Below the pieces are notes generated by a model that did not search any database, was not told the origin of the DNA, and worked only from the letters and a program-made list of their open reading frames with translations. Below, one piece after another: positions 34,201 through 46,200 of a stretch of 64,000 bases of DNA (position 1 is its first letter; every line of letters starts with the position of its first letter). The translations under genes were made by a program, and so were the position numbers. The stretch comes from Hydnum rufescens UP504 (taxonomy: Eukaryota; Basidiomycota; Agaricomycetes; Cantharellales; Hydnaceae), in assembly GCA_014904985.1 (NCBI GenBank), contig MU129183.1:1-64000 (forward strand), given 5' to 3'.

Positions 34201-34943
34201 TTGATTCCGGTTTGACTCCGGTCCAACCCTATCTTGGTTTCATTTCCTTTTCATTTCCCTTTCATTTCCCATTGCTTCCGGTTCACCCCCTGGCCGAGTT
34301 CCTGTTCCTGTTCCTGTTCCTGTCCCCCTTGTAACCACCTCCAGTTTAGCGATCACTCCCCCATAGTATAGTCATCATGTATAAGTAGTCCGAGAGCGAA
34401 GTCCAGAGACCCCAGCTTTGGTCTCTCAGGATTTCCGCTGTTACTCCGGACTACAGGTCCGAGTATTTTCCAGTTGACTCCGCGAGCTTAAGGACCGCTG
34501 TGCTTGTTTCCGCCTAGTCCCTTCCGGGCTGCTGGATTGCCTCTCCGTCCCCTCCTATCTTCGTTATCTCATTCCTGCCCGGATTCTCTCGGACTTAGCC
34601 AGACTTACACCGGACTTAGCCGGAATTATCTGTGTTTATATTTGTTTGGTGCTCTCATCGCAGTGTGGCCCTGACAGGTAACGTCATACTGAACACTGAG
34701 CTGTTCTTGGCTGATGGAATCCTGAAGAGCTGTGTTGATGCCATCAATGCCTAGGACAGCATTCAGAAGTACATTGCTCGAAATGGTTGGGTTTGCATCT
34801 GGATGGGCTTGTTTTCGAGAATTGGAGGCCTTCATCCTCGATTGATGAGCCTCGAAGGCACAAATGGTCCCAGCTTTCATGCGACCATGGGCAGACGCAT
34901 GGGACTCCTTCTTTTTTACAGTCCTTATGGCACTGCGAATCAT
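31220..34943 (-). pseudogene. KDZ transposase with CxC-type cysteine-rich N-terminus, near complete
   Basis: The start is an ATG at 34,943 (MIRSAIRTVKKKE). An N-terminal region with CHACRKHAQAHWW, CKCSSRHHTLEVTCIHMEW and CECRSAPVQLVQHGFFPC (34,040-33,780) is the cysteine cluster associated with KDZ transposases. The DDE core follows: CPLCFG and DSIVCIDANFQLKR at about 33,350-33,260, FSDTGVLAMLCQHDIPIF at about 32,940, FHAYGHQWTCQLWYHPRKNE at about 32,690, and LSDGEGCERFWSEL at about 32,610. A coiled-coil stretch follows, then the C-terminus. It is split by a 600-bp LTR at 34,077-34,676; removing the LTR and one target copy rejoins the frame (QYDVT | PLSTNT). The end 31,230-32,120 is full of one-base indels that are absent from the overlapping copy. 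Apart from the LTR, the gene may be intact in reality. Confidence 0.85.
34077..34676 (+). mobile_element. 600-bp solo LTR with 5-bp target duplication GGTAA
   Basis: Starts TGTCAGGGTTCG and ends GTGGCCCTGACA, flanked by GGTAA (34,072-34,076 and 34,677-34,681). It contains an ACTCCGGTCT decamer repeated about four times (34,095-34,135), TTCCTG hexamers (about 34,297-34,322) and a TATA-like GTATAAGTAG near 34,378. It still has about 30 CpG sites in 600 bp, far more than its surroundings, so it is probably recent. It interrupts the KDZ transposase between codons of the N-terminal cysteine-rich region. An eroded relative lies at 16.4-16.6 kb. Confidence 0.92.
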
Positions 34944-34966
34944 TCTGGAAACACTACAAGGGAGGG

Positions 34967-35630
34967 TTAGCTATTGAGAAGATATTACAGCAGAACACTG
35001 AACACTTCAACTTACATTAAGAATTGACACAAGGTATCAAAATAAAAGGGCTGGTTCACCAAATTTGTCAATGAGTAGGGATTGTATGGGCACAGTATTT
35101 GAGGGAGATGGCAAGTGAGCACTTAGAGAAACCACAGTGATTCACTTGACCAAGGGAATAAGCAGACTTGAGGACATTGGAGAAACGGACACTGCGACAA
35201 TGCGACAATGCAGTGTTCAACCAAAGATGTGCAGTTGAGGAATTTGGGGGTGGACACCACAGACTGGTCACAGTGATTCACTCCACAAAAGAAAGGAGGT
35301 TAGCTATTGAGAAGATATTACAGTGGAACACTGAACACTTCAACTTACATTGAGAATTGACACGAGGTATCAAAATAAAAGGGCTGGTTCACCAAATTTG
35401 TTGATGAGCAAGGATTGTATGCACACAGTATTTGAGGGAGATGACAAGTGAGCACTTAGAGAAACCACAGTGATTCACTTGACCAAGGGAGTGAGTGGAC
35501 TTGAGGACGTTGGAGAAATGGACACCATGACAATGTGACAATGCAGCGTTCAACCAAAGATGCGTAGTTGAGGAATTTGGGAGTGGACACCACAGACTGG
35601 CCACAGTGATTCACTCTGCAAAAGAAAGTA
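34967..35630. repeat. 333-bp tandem repeat, two units
   Basis: Units start with TTAGCTATTGAGAAGATATT at 34,967 and 35,300 and are about 90 percent alike; most differences are transitions. Short frames on the minus strand repeat with the unit and are unlikely to be genes. The array lies immediately upstream of the KDZ gene and could be part of that element's terminal region. Confidence 0.7.
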
Positions 35631-36596
35631 GGACAAAGCTTGAGGACACTAGAACAATGCGAGCACTATCACAATGCGACAATGCGACATGTTACAAGCC
35701 AGTTACATGCTTGAAGAGTCAGGAAATGTGTACCACAGCTAGTTGCAGTGACCCACTTCACCAAGCACCGAGGACGATGATGTTTTGAAGGTACTGAAAA
35801 ATGAGTACTATCGCAATGTGATTGTACGGTGTTTTATCAGATGTCGGGCTTCTGTAGCCCAATGACTTGGGAAATCATTGAGCTCAAGGGGAGAGGGGAA
35901 TAGGGTGCTAGTTTAGCTTACCTTGGTGGTGGCAAGACGTGAGACAGAACGAAGAAAAATACAGTAACAAGAGCCAGGAAATGAGTGCCACAGCAAACTG
36001 CAGCAGCCCGCTTCACCAAGCACTGAGGACAACGATGTCTTGAAGGTACTAAAAAACAAGTACTATCACAATGTGATGGTATGGCGTTTTATCAGACATC
36101 AGGACGATGCCTTGAAGATACTGAAAAACGAGTACTATCACAATGTGATGGTACCACGTTTTATCAGATGACTGCCTTCTGCATGATGGAAACCATTGAG
36201 CTCAGGGAGGATGGGATCTAGTGCACTGTTCATCTTACCTTAATGGTGGCAAGATGTGAGATAGAAGAAAAAAGGTGGCAACATCTGGCACCTCGTCTTG
36301 CCATTGAAGATGTATTTATTATACAAGATTATACAGACATGTACAAATATGAGCGTAGTTCACCATGAAACCAATCAAGTGAACAGCATGATGATTACTA
36401 TGTGTCATATGAGGGAAAGATGGTAGTGATGAGTGAGGAAGACTAGACAAAGATGAAGACGAAGAGGGCAGGGACAAAGAGGGGGCAAGGACAAAGATGA
36501 GACGAAGACAAAGATGAAGACGAAGATGAAGATGAAGAGGAAATGACAACGAGGCGAGGAGGCTACGGTGATGATGACGACAGGAAGGGATGCGAT
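35631..36596. other. non-coding region with GAGTACTATC..AATGTGA repeats
   Basis: A motif of about 60 bp (ACTGAAAAACGAGTACTATC, CAATGTGATGGTA, GTTTTATCAGA) occurs three times, near 35,790, 36,040 and 36,110, with CACTTCACCAAGCACCGAGGA also duplicated. At 36,430-36,590 a purine-rich GAAGA/GACGA tract is simple sequence. No gene is supported. Confidence 0.5.
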
Positions 36597-37532
36597 TTAT
36601 CTCTCATAATAGGGCTCCCAGAATCTAGAATCAAGATAGTGTTTGCAACCATTGGAGTTGTTGCCAAACCAATTATAGAGGATAGGTTCACTCGAAGAAC
36701 CTGCTGATACAATAGGTTCACTTGAAGAACCTGCCAATGAATTGATGCGAGGACGCTTGGGAGAACATTCATTCCCTGAACACTCCATGGCACTCATTGT
36801 TGAGGTTGTGGGAATGGTTTCAGATGGCACAGAGATTGCTGGCCAGTGAAAGAAGTGCCTTGGAAACTGGGTAGGAACGACTGTACTGGCCATCACCTTG
36901 GGACATGGATTGGCATCCCAGTCTGCTGCGATTCTCTTGATGAGCTCCCAATCCTTCTTGGAGGGACGAAAACCCTTCCACCACTGGGGCACAAGACCCG
37001 CTGACAAATATGTGCGTTTGTCGAACATTGTAAAGCCTACCCAAGGCATTAATCGATCAGGGAAACTTCAGAACCCTATAAGAGGTTGAATCAATTGTTG
37101 AACAATATACATATAGTGATAAACACACGTACCAGCTGACTTGAGGGCAACTTCATTGCGAAATGCCGCCTTTACCAGTGTTGTACAAATACCCCTCTTG
37201 TCATGGTTCTCGTGATCACCCACAAGAGTCTTCGAAATGCGCTCACTGTCTTCGTCAGGAACGCGGAATGCAAGGCTCATGGTGTTATAATCCGATGTGC
37301 AATGAAGTGTGACGACACAGAGCCCAACAACACTACACCACATGATAAACTGACCTAGGCCTCTCAAAATCATGGTTTTTGGATCATCCACACCCGAAAG
37401 GATGTCATTGACGAAGGTGTCGCTTTCGGGATGGTTGGGGATCTTCATGATAAGAAAGTAGTCATGCAAGTCCTGGGACGGGGTGACCTCGAAGAGCTTT
37501 CGTTTTGGCACCATGAATGAGAGATGCAACAA
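36597..37532 (-). CDS. two-exon gene of unknown function, with one in-frame TGA
   Basis: Exon 1 runs from the ATG at 37,532 to 37,133 and encodes MVPKRKLFEVTPSQDLHDYF, an HPESDTFVNDILSG segment and a CSVVGLCVVTLHC hydrophobic stretch. A 57-bp intron (37,076-37,132; GTACGT..TTATAG) is followed by exon 2 down to 36,597 with PWVGFTMFDKRTYLSAGL, WWKGFRPSKKDWELI and a Ser/Pro-rich C-terminus. The spliced frame meets a TGA three codons into exon 2, so the locus may be a pseudogene; the upstream frame is otherwise clean. I do not recognise the family. A noisy second version of the gene lies at about 39,900-41,250. Confidence 0.55.
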
Positions 37533-37931
37533 TGGTGGTTAGAACCTCTAGAGAAAGTGACACTGTCCAATGCGAGTTCATTTGAGCTTGTTGTGAAGTC
37601 CAAGAGCGAGCTGAAGCTCACACTCAACCTTCAACACAAAGCTCAATAATTTTGAGGAACCGGGAATACAGGTAGCAGAGCAAGCTCATGCACCTGTAGT
37701 CACTGTATCTTGAGGAGCCTGGAAACCTCTACACAAAACGAAAGTTTGCGGCAAAGTTCCTCAAGTCAGATTTGGTGCTGGCACTTTCAGAAAATTCGTG
37801 AAACAAAATACTATGTGCCTTAGCCAGGTTATTGCCCCGGCAAATTGAATAGATTACGGAGAGAAATTAGTCATTCGCTCCTCCTGGCTCCTGATGGGGG
37901 CCTGAAACTTGGTAGGTTAACCATAGAAAAT

Positions 37932-37956
37932 NNNNNNNNNNNNNNNNNNNNNNNNN
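37932..37956. other. assembly gap (25 N)
   Basis: A run of 25 unknown bases, a conventional placeholder for a gap of unknown size. The sequence before it matches sequence near 41,490-41,570, which suggests that the two sides overlap. Confidence 0.99.
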
Positions 37957-40900
37957 AAAGAGGTACCAAGATATATATCCGCAGGGAGAAAAGGCGCCGT
38001 ACACTGTCTGGCACTAATGGAAATCAGCAAATGCCCGCACGAATCCTTCCACAACTGGACCACACAAGTATGGTCAGTTCATTAGCAACATTGGGGTGGA
38101 CCCGCCAGCGAGACCTGGTCACTACCATTGCCCACTCCACAAAAAAGCGCGAGGTAATAAAGCTATTTGTGTGTAGACAGAGACACATATTACTAGTAGG
38201 ATGAACACCTGAAACCACTTCAACCTCTTGGCAGAATTGACACCCGAGGTAGTGTTCTCTAAGAATTCTATACTGACTAGAGTGCTGGTTCATCCACAAA
38301 TTTTGTCCGATTATCGTGCACTACCCGTATTCGCCATTATCCACTCACAGTTATTTCTCGAGCGACTGATGATCACTACAGTGCGCATAGAGAACGTCGA
38401 GTGTCATCCAGTCACTTTACCTAGGGAGTGCAAGACGTGATCTTAGTCGACGTTTGCAGAAATAGATGCTCCGATTCTCTTAGACGAATGTTGACATAGG
38501 CATGCATGCGTTTCGAGCACAAATGATTGCGACAAGATTGGACAAGTTTTGGGAGTGGCACCGCGAACTATTGGCACAGTGATGTATCACTCATGCAATA
38601 GGAAAATCGGACAAGAGGCTTGAGGAAGCTAGAACAAGTATGCGAAGCACGTAGCACAGATGCGACAATCTTCTGCGCGACAGTGTTCAATGTCAGGAGA
38701 GCCCAGTTACATTGCCTTTGTAAGAAGTTCAGGCATACTGATCGTAACAGCACAAAGCCTAGCCTCAGACAGTGACCCACTTCGCACCAAAGGCCGGAGG
38801 CGACTCATCTTAAATTTTGCAAGAGGTAACTCTTGACCACATAGATGATGTATTTCATCCGCAATGTTGCCAAGTATGGTGCAGCGGGTTTTATCAGGAT
38901 GTCGTGCTTGCTGTACCAACTGGACCTAATCCTGTTGGGAAAATCATTTGAGCGCAAGACGGCGGCAGAGGGAGAGTAATATAAGAAGAAGATAAGTGTT
39001 ACCTTCCGTGGGGTGGCAAAGCTACATGAGACAGAAAACGAAGAAAAATGCATTACGAGATCAACAAGGGATGCCAGGAAATGAAGCCAGCAGCTAAACA
39101 CTGCAGCTACGCCCGCGCGAGCAGAAGCACCTGAGGACAACCGACATTTCTCTAAAAGGTCTAAATTAAATGTAACATATGTACGTATTGCACTTAATGA
39201 TCGAATCGTATGGTCGTTTAATCTAATCGTACAGACATCCATGGCACGTTATGCCTTGAAGATACTGAAAAACGAGAATCACAAGTGATGGTACCACGTT
39301 TATCAGATGAACTGCCTTCCCCGTGTCGCATGCTGCATGCAAAAGTGAAGGAGCCATTTGACCTCAGGAAGAAATGGGATCAATTCACAGTGCATCAGAA
39401 TTCCCTATTCTGCCATCTGTGACATGTGGCCAAGCGAACTGTGACGATCACAACAAAAAGTGGTCAGAACAATCTCATGGGACCAGAAAGTTCACTCATG
39501 GGCCATGAATCGATGATTCATATCTGGTATTATTAACTTATACATGAATGGTAAATGCATTACCCACTCAAGACATTCCCTGTTACGCATAAAATATGAA
39601 GACGTTGTTGCACATGAAACCCTGGGTCCCATCGGTTAAGAAACAGCATGATTGGGAATTTACTTTGCATGTTGATCTTATTTAGTTGCAGCATCGGAAA
39701 CTGATGGTAGAATTAGATGAGAGGTAAGCACTAGCCATCGTAACTAATCGACACAAATAGCAACAACCCGAATAGGGCATGGCGGACCATGAGACACAGG
39801 TGGGAGAGCCATCAAGGACTCAGATGAGACGTATGAGAGACAAAGATTGAATGAACGAAGATGACGATGTGGAAGAGGCGTCACAATGACAACGATGCGA
39901 GGAGCCGCAACGGTGATGATGAGCGAAATGGGCAAAGTTGGGATGCGATTTACAACCTCACCCATGTGAAGGATTCGACACTTGGTCCAGGAGCCATTCT
40001 GCAGACTAACCCTCCCCCAGAATCTAAGAAATCAAGAAAGCGGTGTTGCACACCGAATGTGGCTGATGGAGCCTGTTCGGCCAACGAGATATAAATAAAA
40101 AAAAAAAGAAAAGGATATAACTTCAAAAAACCTGGTTGCAAGACAACAGTGCAGATCACCTTAAAACTGCCAGATGAATTGATAGAGAGGGCTTGGGAGA
40201 CATTCACCGTCTCAACTGCGAGAGAAAAAACTCCCACTATAGAGGTCGCTCATTGTTCAGGTTAGTGGAATGGTCCTGATCAGAGTTAGACAGACAGATT
40301 CTGTGCCAGGGTGAAAGAAGGCCTATGGAAAACAGAGAGGTAGAAGAAACGACTGTACTGGCCATCACTTGGACAAAATGTTGATGGTAGAGGGGACATC
40401 ACAAAGTTCATGATCTGCGATCTCTTGATTACTCTCTCGAATTTCCTGTACGTATGGAAGGACACAATCTGAAAAGCTCCATATTCAACCCTCAGCTTAG
40501 AGGGCCCCCACAAAAAACAACAAGTGTATACTGTCTGCGTTTGCGATTTCGGAGTACACTATTTGTAAAGCCTACCAAGGCATTAGTCTTTGCCCTCAGT
40601 CAGCGTAACACATCACACTACTAACAAGTAGAGTTTGAAACTATTCGATATTGCTTGAACGAAAAAACAGATTATTCAGTTTAAAACAACTACACAGCAT
40701 CGTCCTCGTCAAGTTGACCTAGAGGCAACTTCATGTTCGCGAAATGCCATATCCCATTTGCGTTCTATGTCACCACAATAACCCCCCTTGTCCATGGTTC
40801 TTCGCCGTCTGCAAGCCGATCACCACAAAAAACACTCAGAAAAACAACACACTGTCTTCGTCATGGCAAAAAACAATGCAAGGCTCATATTTGTTATACC

Positions 40901-41570
40901 AATATCCGATGTCCAAGTTGAAACAACACACATGTATGACCACTAACAACCTACCACCACATGATACAACTTTGATCCTTAGGGCATCCTCCTACAACAC
41001 ACACATAGGTTTCTTCTGGGCAACACAACACACACAACACACAGCATTGTCATTGCACGCATGTGTCCCACACATACATATATAAAACATTCACTTGAAT
41101 ATCTACGATGAATATTATGGTAGTTCATGCAATTTCCTTGTGACGTGTACCTCATCATGAATGTATCGAAGAGCTTTCGTTTTGGCACCATGAATGAGAG
41201 ATGCAACAATGGTGGTTAGAACCTTAGAGAAAGTGACACTGTCCAATGCAGTTTATGGCTTGTTGTGAAGTCCAAGAGCGCCTGAAGCTCACACTCAACT
41301 ATCAACACAAAGCCTCAATAATTTTAGGAACCGGAATACAGGTAGCAGAGCAAGCTCATGCACTGTAGTCACTGTATCTTGAGGAGCCTGGAAACCTCTA
41401 CACAAACGAAGAGTTTCGGGCAAAGTTCCTCAAGTCAGATTGGGTGCTGGCACTTTCAGAAAAATTGTGAAACAAAAATATCCCTTACCAGGTTATCCCA
41501 AAGTGAATAATTGGACGAAATAGTCATCTTCCTCTGCTCTGATGGGCTGAAATTGGAGGTACATAGATAA
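37957..41570. other. error-rich re-reading of 35.2-37.9 kb
   Basis: The order of landmarks repeats that of 35.2-37.93 kb on the same strand: the CACAGTGATTCACTC region, the TTTTATCAG repeats, the unknown gene (GAGCTTTCGTTTTGGCACC at 37,493 and 41,169), and the stretch just before the gap (at 41,480-41,570). The match is broken every few tens of bases by insertions, deletions and garbled stretches, and no frame longer than about 145 residues survives. After 41,570 the sequence is clean and new. It is best explained as low-quality sequence at a contig end. Do not annotate genes in it. Confidence 0.75.
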
Positions 41571-42580
41571 ATAACTAATAGTCTACATATTTGAAAAATT
41601 ATGAAGGATCTATCCAAAAATGAGGTGAGAAATTGAGGGATCCGCGTCGAGTCCCATTTTGCTTCCAAGCAAATTCTTCACTAGTTATATATGTCATTGT
41701 GTACAGACTTATTATGCTAGTGGCTATCATGGTTGTCTATGCTCTGCCACAAGTGGGGGGGTCCTGAGTAACCTGGCCTAGTCTAATTTCGTTCACACAT
41801 CTAAAACCATTCCTCATGTCGACAGCAGCACTGTCAACGACAACCAAGAAAATTTCTTTTGGAAAAATGGCACTGTGAGAATGGCAATAACCCGGTGGTG
41901 GCAACGGACCTGTATATTTAATAGTATGTGAAAAGTCATATTAAGATGGCCACTCATAGCTGTTCTTCAAGCCCTATCAGAGCAGAGGAATGTGATTAAA
42001 CACTTTAATTATGGAAAGGGGTAATCAGTAGTCTCATTTGGACCTGGGTGCCGGACACCTAGAAGTCGGACAACTTGGCATAACTTTTTATTCTGCATTT
42101 TGTGCTAAAATCAGGGCAGTCGCAATTGTCTCAATTAGGACACATTGTCAGTCAAATGAAGAAAATTCGTGAAGAAATGGCTGTAAATCCTTCAAGAAGC
42201 CATATAATATTTGATTGCTTATTTCTAGCTCCTTGCATCACATAGTCATTCCTCAATTGATAGTTGACCTCTGAGCAGAGCTTAAGTAATCTCACTTGCT
42301 TCTTGTGGGCCATAGAATTCCCATTATGGGAAGTGGATTTCTTTGTACATATTCCTGAGATGGGCAAGCACTTTCACCCAGTTGAGCGATCCTCACAATT
42401 CTTCAGGAATCCTCACCAATCATAAAAAAAAAAAAAATATTTTGGAATATCAGAGCATGATTCCACCCTCCAGTCATGTAAAGTGCAGTCTGGGATATGG
42501 CTGGTGCTACAGTTCAATTAAGCGAAATGTCTGTCATAATTTTTTTTTCAAACAGTCTAACCAAATGAATAGTATGACAA
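41571..42580. other. intergenic, no gene recognised
   Basis: AT-rich sequence with no convincing frame. Poly-A (42,426-42,438) and poly-T (42,541-42,548) tracts are present. It follows the error-rich segment and precedes the 3' end of the GRF zinc-finger gene. Confidence 0.4.
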
Positions 42581-42584
42581 TGAA

Positions 42585-43231
42585 TCACAGTGTTTCTAAG
42601 ATCTGTTTAAGATGGTCCTTCACATCTTCAAGTTTTGTTTCAGCCTCGTTCTTCCACCACAGAGCCACCCGAAGTTCCTTGTCCTTTTCCACCAATCATC
42701 TTTCAAGTACCACAATGTAATCCTCGAGTTCTTGACATCCCAGGCAGCAACTCTGCGTGGGAGTTGATACTGAGACTGTGTCCTGCCTAGATAATCCTGA
42801 TCCCGCAGATAGATGCTGAGCGGAGGATTGTTGTAGGGTGGGTGTGTGTGGATGAATGACAGGGGATTCCTGGTTTTGAGGAGGTGGGGTCCTTGGAATG
42901 AAGAGGTGAAGATCCTCATCTGACCATCCTGGTTGACATGAATGTAAATATGACTAGATGTAAAAACAATGGATTCTTTACTCCAAAATTTGCATGATCG
43001 TTTAGGTGCTCCACAAAAATAAAACCCCTTGCCCCGTGATTGCTCTTGAGTTGAGTAGTGATGAAGAGCTAATAGTAAAATTAGTACTTTGGAAGACAAA
43101 GTACAACAGTGATAACAGGTGTACCCAAAAGACTTACAGGTATACAGCCGATCCACGCAATGGCAGACTAGTCTGCCTTCGACGTAGTGTAATTCGTTGG
43201 ATCTCCACATTGATGGCATAGTGTTCCTCAT
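42585..43231 (-). CDS. GRF zinc-finger protein, three exons, one in-frame TGA
   Basis: Exon 1 (43,231-43,138) ends in CHCVDRLYT. Intron 1 is 43,069-43,137 (GTAAGT..TTAG, 69 bp). Exon 2 (43,068-42,982) encodes STQEQSRGKGFYFCGAPKRS and CKFW. Intron 2 is 42,929-42,981 (GTAAAG..CCAG, 53 bp). Exon 3 continues RWSDEDLHLFIPRTPPPQN, a low-complexity linker and a C-terminal coiled coil (LVEKDKELRVALWWKNEAET) to a TGA at 42,585. The spliced protein gives the complete GRF pattern C-x-C ... GRxFYxC ... CxFWxW, a zinc-binding fold found in nucleic-acid-processing enzymes and in many short fungal proteins. A single TGA at 42,696-42,698 sits between Arg and Leu of the coiled coil and fits a CGA origin. The start codon is uncertain. 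It diverges from the gene starting at 43,197. Confidence 0.7.
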
Positions 43232-46200
43232 TCACAGAATCAAATCTGGTGAAAACGAAATGAAGGCTTCCACCAATGTGACAATTGCGGGCCTTGCCAA
43301 AAGCACAGCCAGCGGTCTTGCTGCCTCCAATGCAGACGTGTCCCATGCAATGACTGCCAATCCTATTGATGCGAGTAGGAGTGGCAGTCTTGCTGCCTCA
43401 AGTTCAACATTGGAGATGCTGGCAATGACTTCTCACTCTGTCACTAGCAGAGAGGGAAATCTTGCCTCGTCAAGCTCTGCAAATGGCATCTTGGCGTCCG
43501 ACTCCACTGCTCATGCTGGCAGAGAGGGATGTCTACCTATGGAAGATAATATACCTTTGACTTGGGATGAAAAAGGAGAGGTCATCCAGTACCCTGTTGG
43601 TCGTCACAATGCAGTTGTGCCATTCCCTCATCATGTAGTCTGGGGTCTTTTGCATGACGCTGTGGCTCAGAAGTTCAGTGAGTTTTATCTCTGATTATTA
43701 AAATATCAAGTATCGATCCCAATGTCTCATACATGCATTTTGTAGAAGCACCGTCAAAGGCAACCCGTATCTACAATATATCAGAATGGTCACTGGTGTA
43801 CACCAATTCGCTGCAGCATTTTCAGTTTTCAGGACATTGGCATGGCGCCCAAGACATTTACAACGAGGCAGGTGATGCTCCTCGGCCTAGTACCTGACCC
43901 AGCCCCCTCATTTCTCCCACCGACTTCACAACCATCCCCCATACGTTCAACAAATCGGCCCCATGGTATGCGTATATCCCACGTTCCCACTTCAATCCGC
44001 CTATGTCGGTTGTCTATAGCGTCATTGGCCATCGATCTTACCTGGAGCTGAACTACATTTCCCAATGCCAGAAATTCTTCGAAAGATCAGAGACAGTTTA
44101 CGAGGGATGGAAGAGTATTGCCACTGATTGGCTAAATAGTGCCAGTCTCCCCAGAACCCCTGTGAAGCCTGATTGGATGAATGATCAATCTATGCAAAAT
44201 GCCTTCACATCCATCGTTGATCAACCCCGGCCTCAATCACATGTCACATCACTCCTCTTCTTTGCATACGAGTGCAATGGTTATGCTTCTTACCTCATGC
44301 ATTGCTGTATCAATTGCCTTCTTGCACTATGCGAGGTTCCATGTCCTACATTTGGTGTTGACAACCAAGTTGTTGGTGCTGTCTTCAAGGATCCTCTTGG
44401 CTCTGAGGAGGTAAAATGGTGTGATGAGCTTGTAGGAAGGGGCATTCCAGTTTGGGTAGTGCGGGAATTACGGACTCATCAGGATACGTTCCCTGACCAA
44501 CATGGCCCAGAAGATATTGCTTTGGCTCAGACATGTGTGGATCAAGCCAAAAGGTCGGCTAAGTCATTGATCCACCACCATATTCATCTCCAAGTCCCAG
44601 TCACTCACGTGGAGCATCCAGTCCCGTGGTGGATGCTCCCTCAAGCTTATTATGAGGGGGATAGGGATGAACCATTCATCCAGTCCATTTGGGATTTGTT
44701 TCTCTTTTCAGGATCTATGGGGACCCCTTACCTCGCGAAAGTTTGGCTGGATGACCTTCATACAGTCTTCAGTCCTGGGGTTTTCCCCAAGCCTTCCGCT
44801 CCTGTCATTTCTCCACCTTCTGCCCCTCTGGCCCCTGAGATCACAATGGGTGATCCATCTCAGTTGAATTTGCCTTCTGCCACTCTGGCACCAGAGATCA
44901 ACATGGATGATCCATATCATTGGAATTCAGATGAAGAAGAAGAAGAGGATGACTACGATGACGGGTATGGTGGAGCCAGGGCCAGACAAAGGATAAAGGC
45001 TCAAATTATGGCTGCCCCCACAAATGCATTGTTTCAGGAGGCTTTCGAAACTGACCACGACTTTTGGGAGCATGTTGAAAAGAGAAGAAAGAGGAAGTGG
45101 CGATTGCGAAGCAGCATGCAGCAGCCCAGGCACTTATGGATGCTGCATATGGCGGGGACATCGAGGCACAACTCTCACTGCAGAAAGCACTGAGAGATGC
45201 TAAAGGAAAAAAAGATCCACACAATGCTCGAGGGAAACCAGCAAAAACTCCTTTCGATATTTATCTTCTTGACCATTACGATCGTGCCTGAATTAAGCCT
45301 CCTCGCCCTCGCCGTCCTGTTGCTTCAAAGTCTGCCCCTACCCCTGCCCCTGTCTCTATCAAGCCATCAACTTCTGCCTCTGCTGTTCCCTCTGCCTCTG
45401 CTGTTCCCTCTGCCTCTGCTGTTCCCTCTGCCTCTGTTGTTCCCTCTGCCTCTGTTGTTCCCTCCGCCACTTCCCCCATGCCCTCTACTCCCACTGAAAT
45501 CCCTCCCTCCATCAAGAGCCCCATCATGGCCCCCACTTCTCTGCCCCCTACTCCCACTGAAATCCCCCCCTCCACCAACACCAAGAGCCCTGTTGTGGGC
45601 CCCACTTCCCCTCCACCCCCTACTCCCGCTGCAATCCCACCCTCCACCAAGAGCCCCACCTCTGCCACACCCCCTGCGCATGAACTGCAGTCTTGAGCCT
45701 CTTCTGAGATCTCGGATGTTGCGAGCCTTGTGCTAGATGAACAGGAGGCCTTTCCTCTGAGGCCTTCGTCCATACTCAAACCTTGGCTACTTCAGCAGTT
45801 CAATATAGTGCTCCGAACTTGCCCAGTAAGTCAAAAGAGATTGAAGGATCTGGTGCTCTTGCAAAGCGGACTAAATACCACCCCTCCGATCATGAATGTG
45901 AACAGGATGAGCGAATGCCATGAATGGGAACGACGTGACCATGATGAACGAGAACGCCGTGACCGGGAATGACGTGATCGGGATGAGCAAGAACGGCAAG
46001 ACCGGGAATGATGTGATCAGGATGAGCAAGAACGGCGAGACTGGGAACAACATGATCGGGATGAGCGAGATCGATGTGAGCGAGAGCATGAGCAGCGACA
46101 GACAAGGGAGTATGGCTGTGACCAGGTGGCACAAAGACCGGAGCGGGAGCCTCCTGCTCATCATTCTCGTGAGCATGGGCAAGGCCAGATGCATATGTTG

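Noticed and set aside
36319..36549. Leu/Ser-rich signal-peptide-like frame on the minus strand
   Set aside because: It is produced by a purine-rich GAAGA/GACGA simple repeat.
38805..39242. Candidate genes between 37.96 and 41.57 kb
   Set aside because: All lie in the error-rich re-reading of 35.2-37.9 kb; frames there arise from indel errors.
45276..45779. Minus-strand Gly/Ala/Glu-rich reading frames
   Set aside because: They are opposite-strand shadows of the Pro/Ser/Thr repeat tract of the plus-strand gene.
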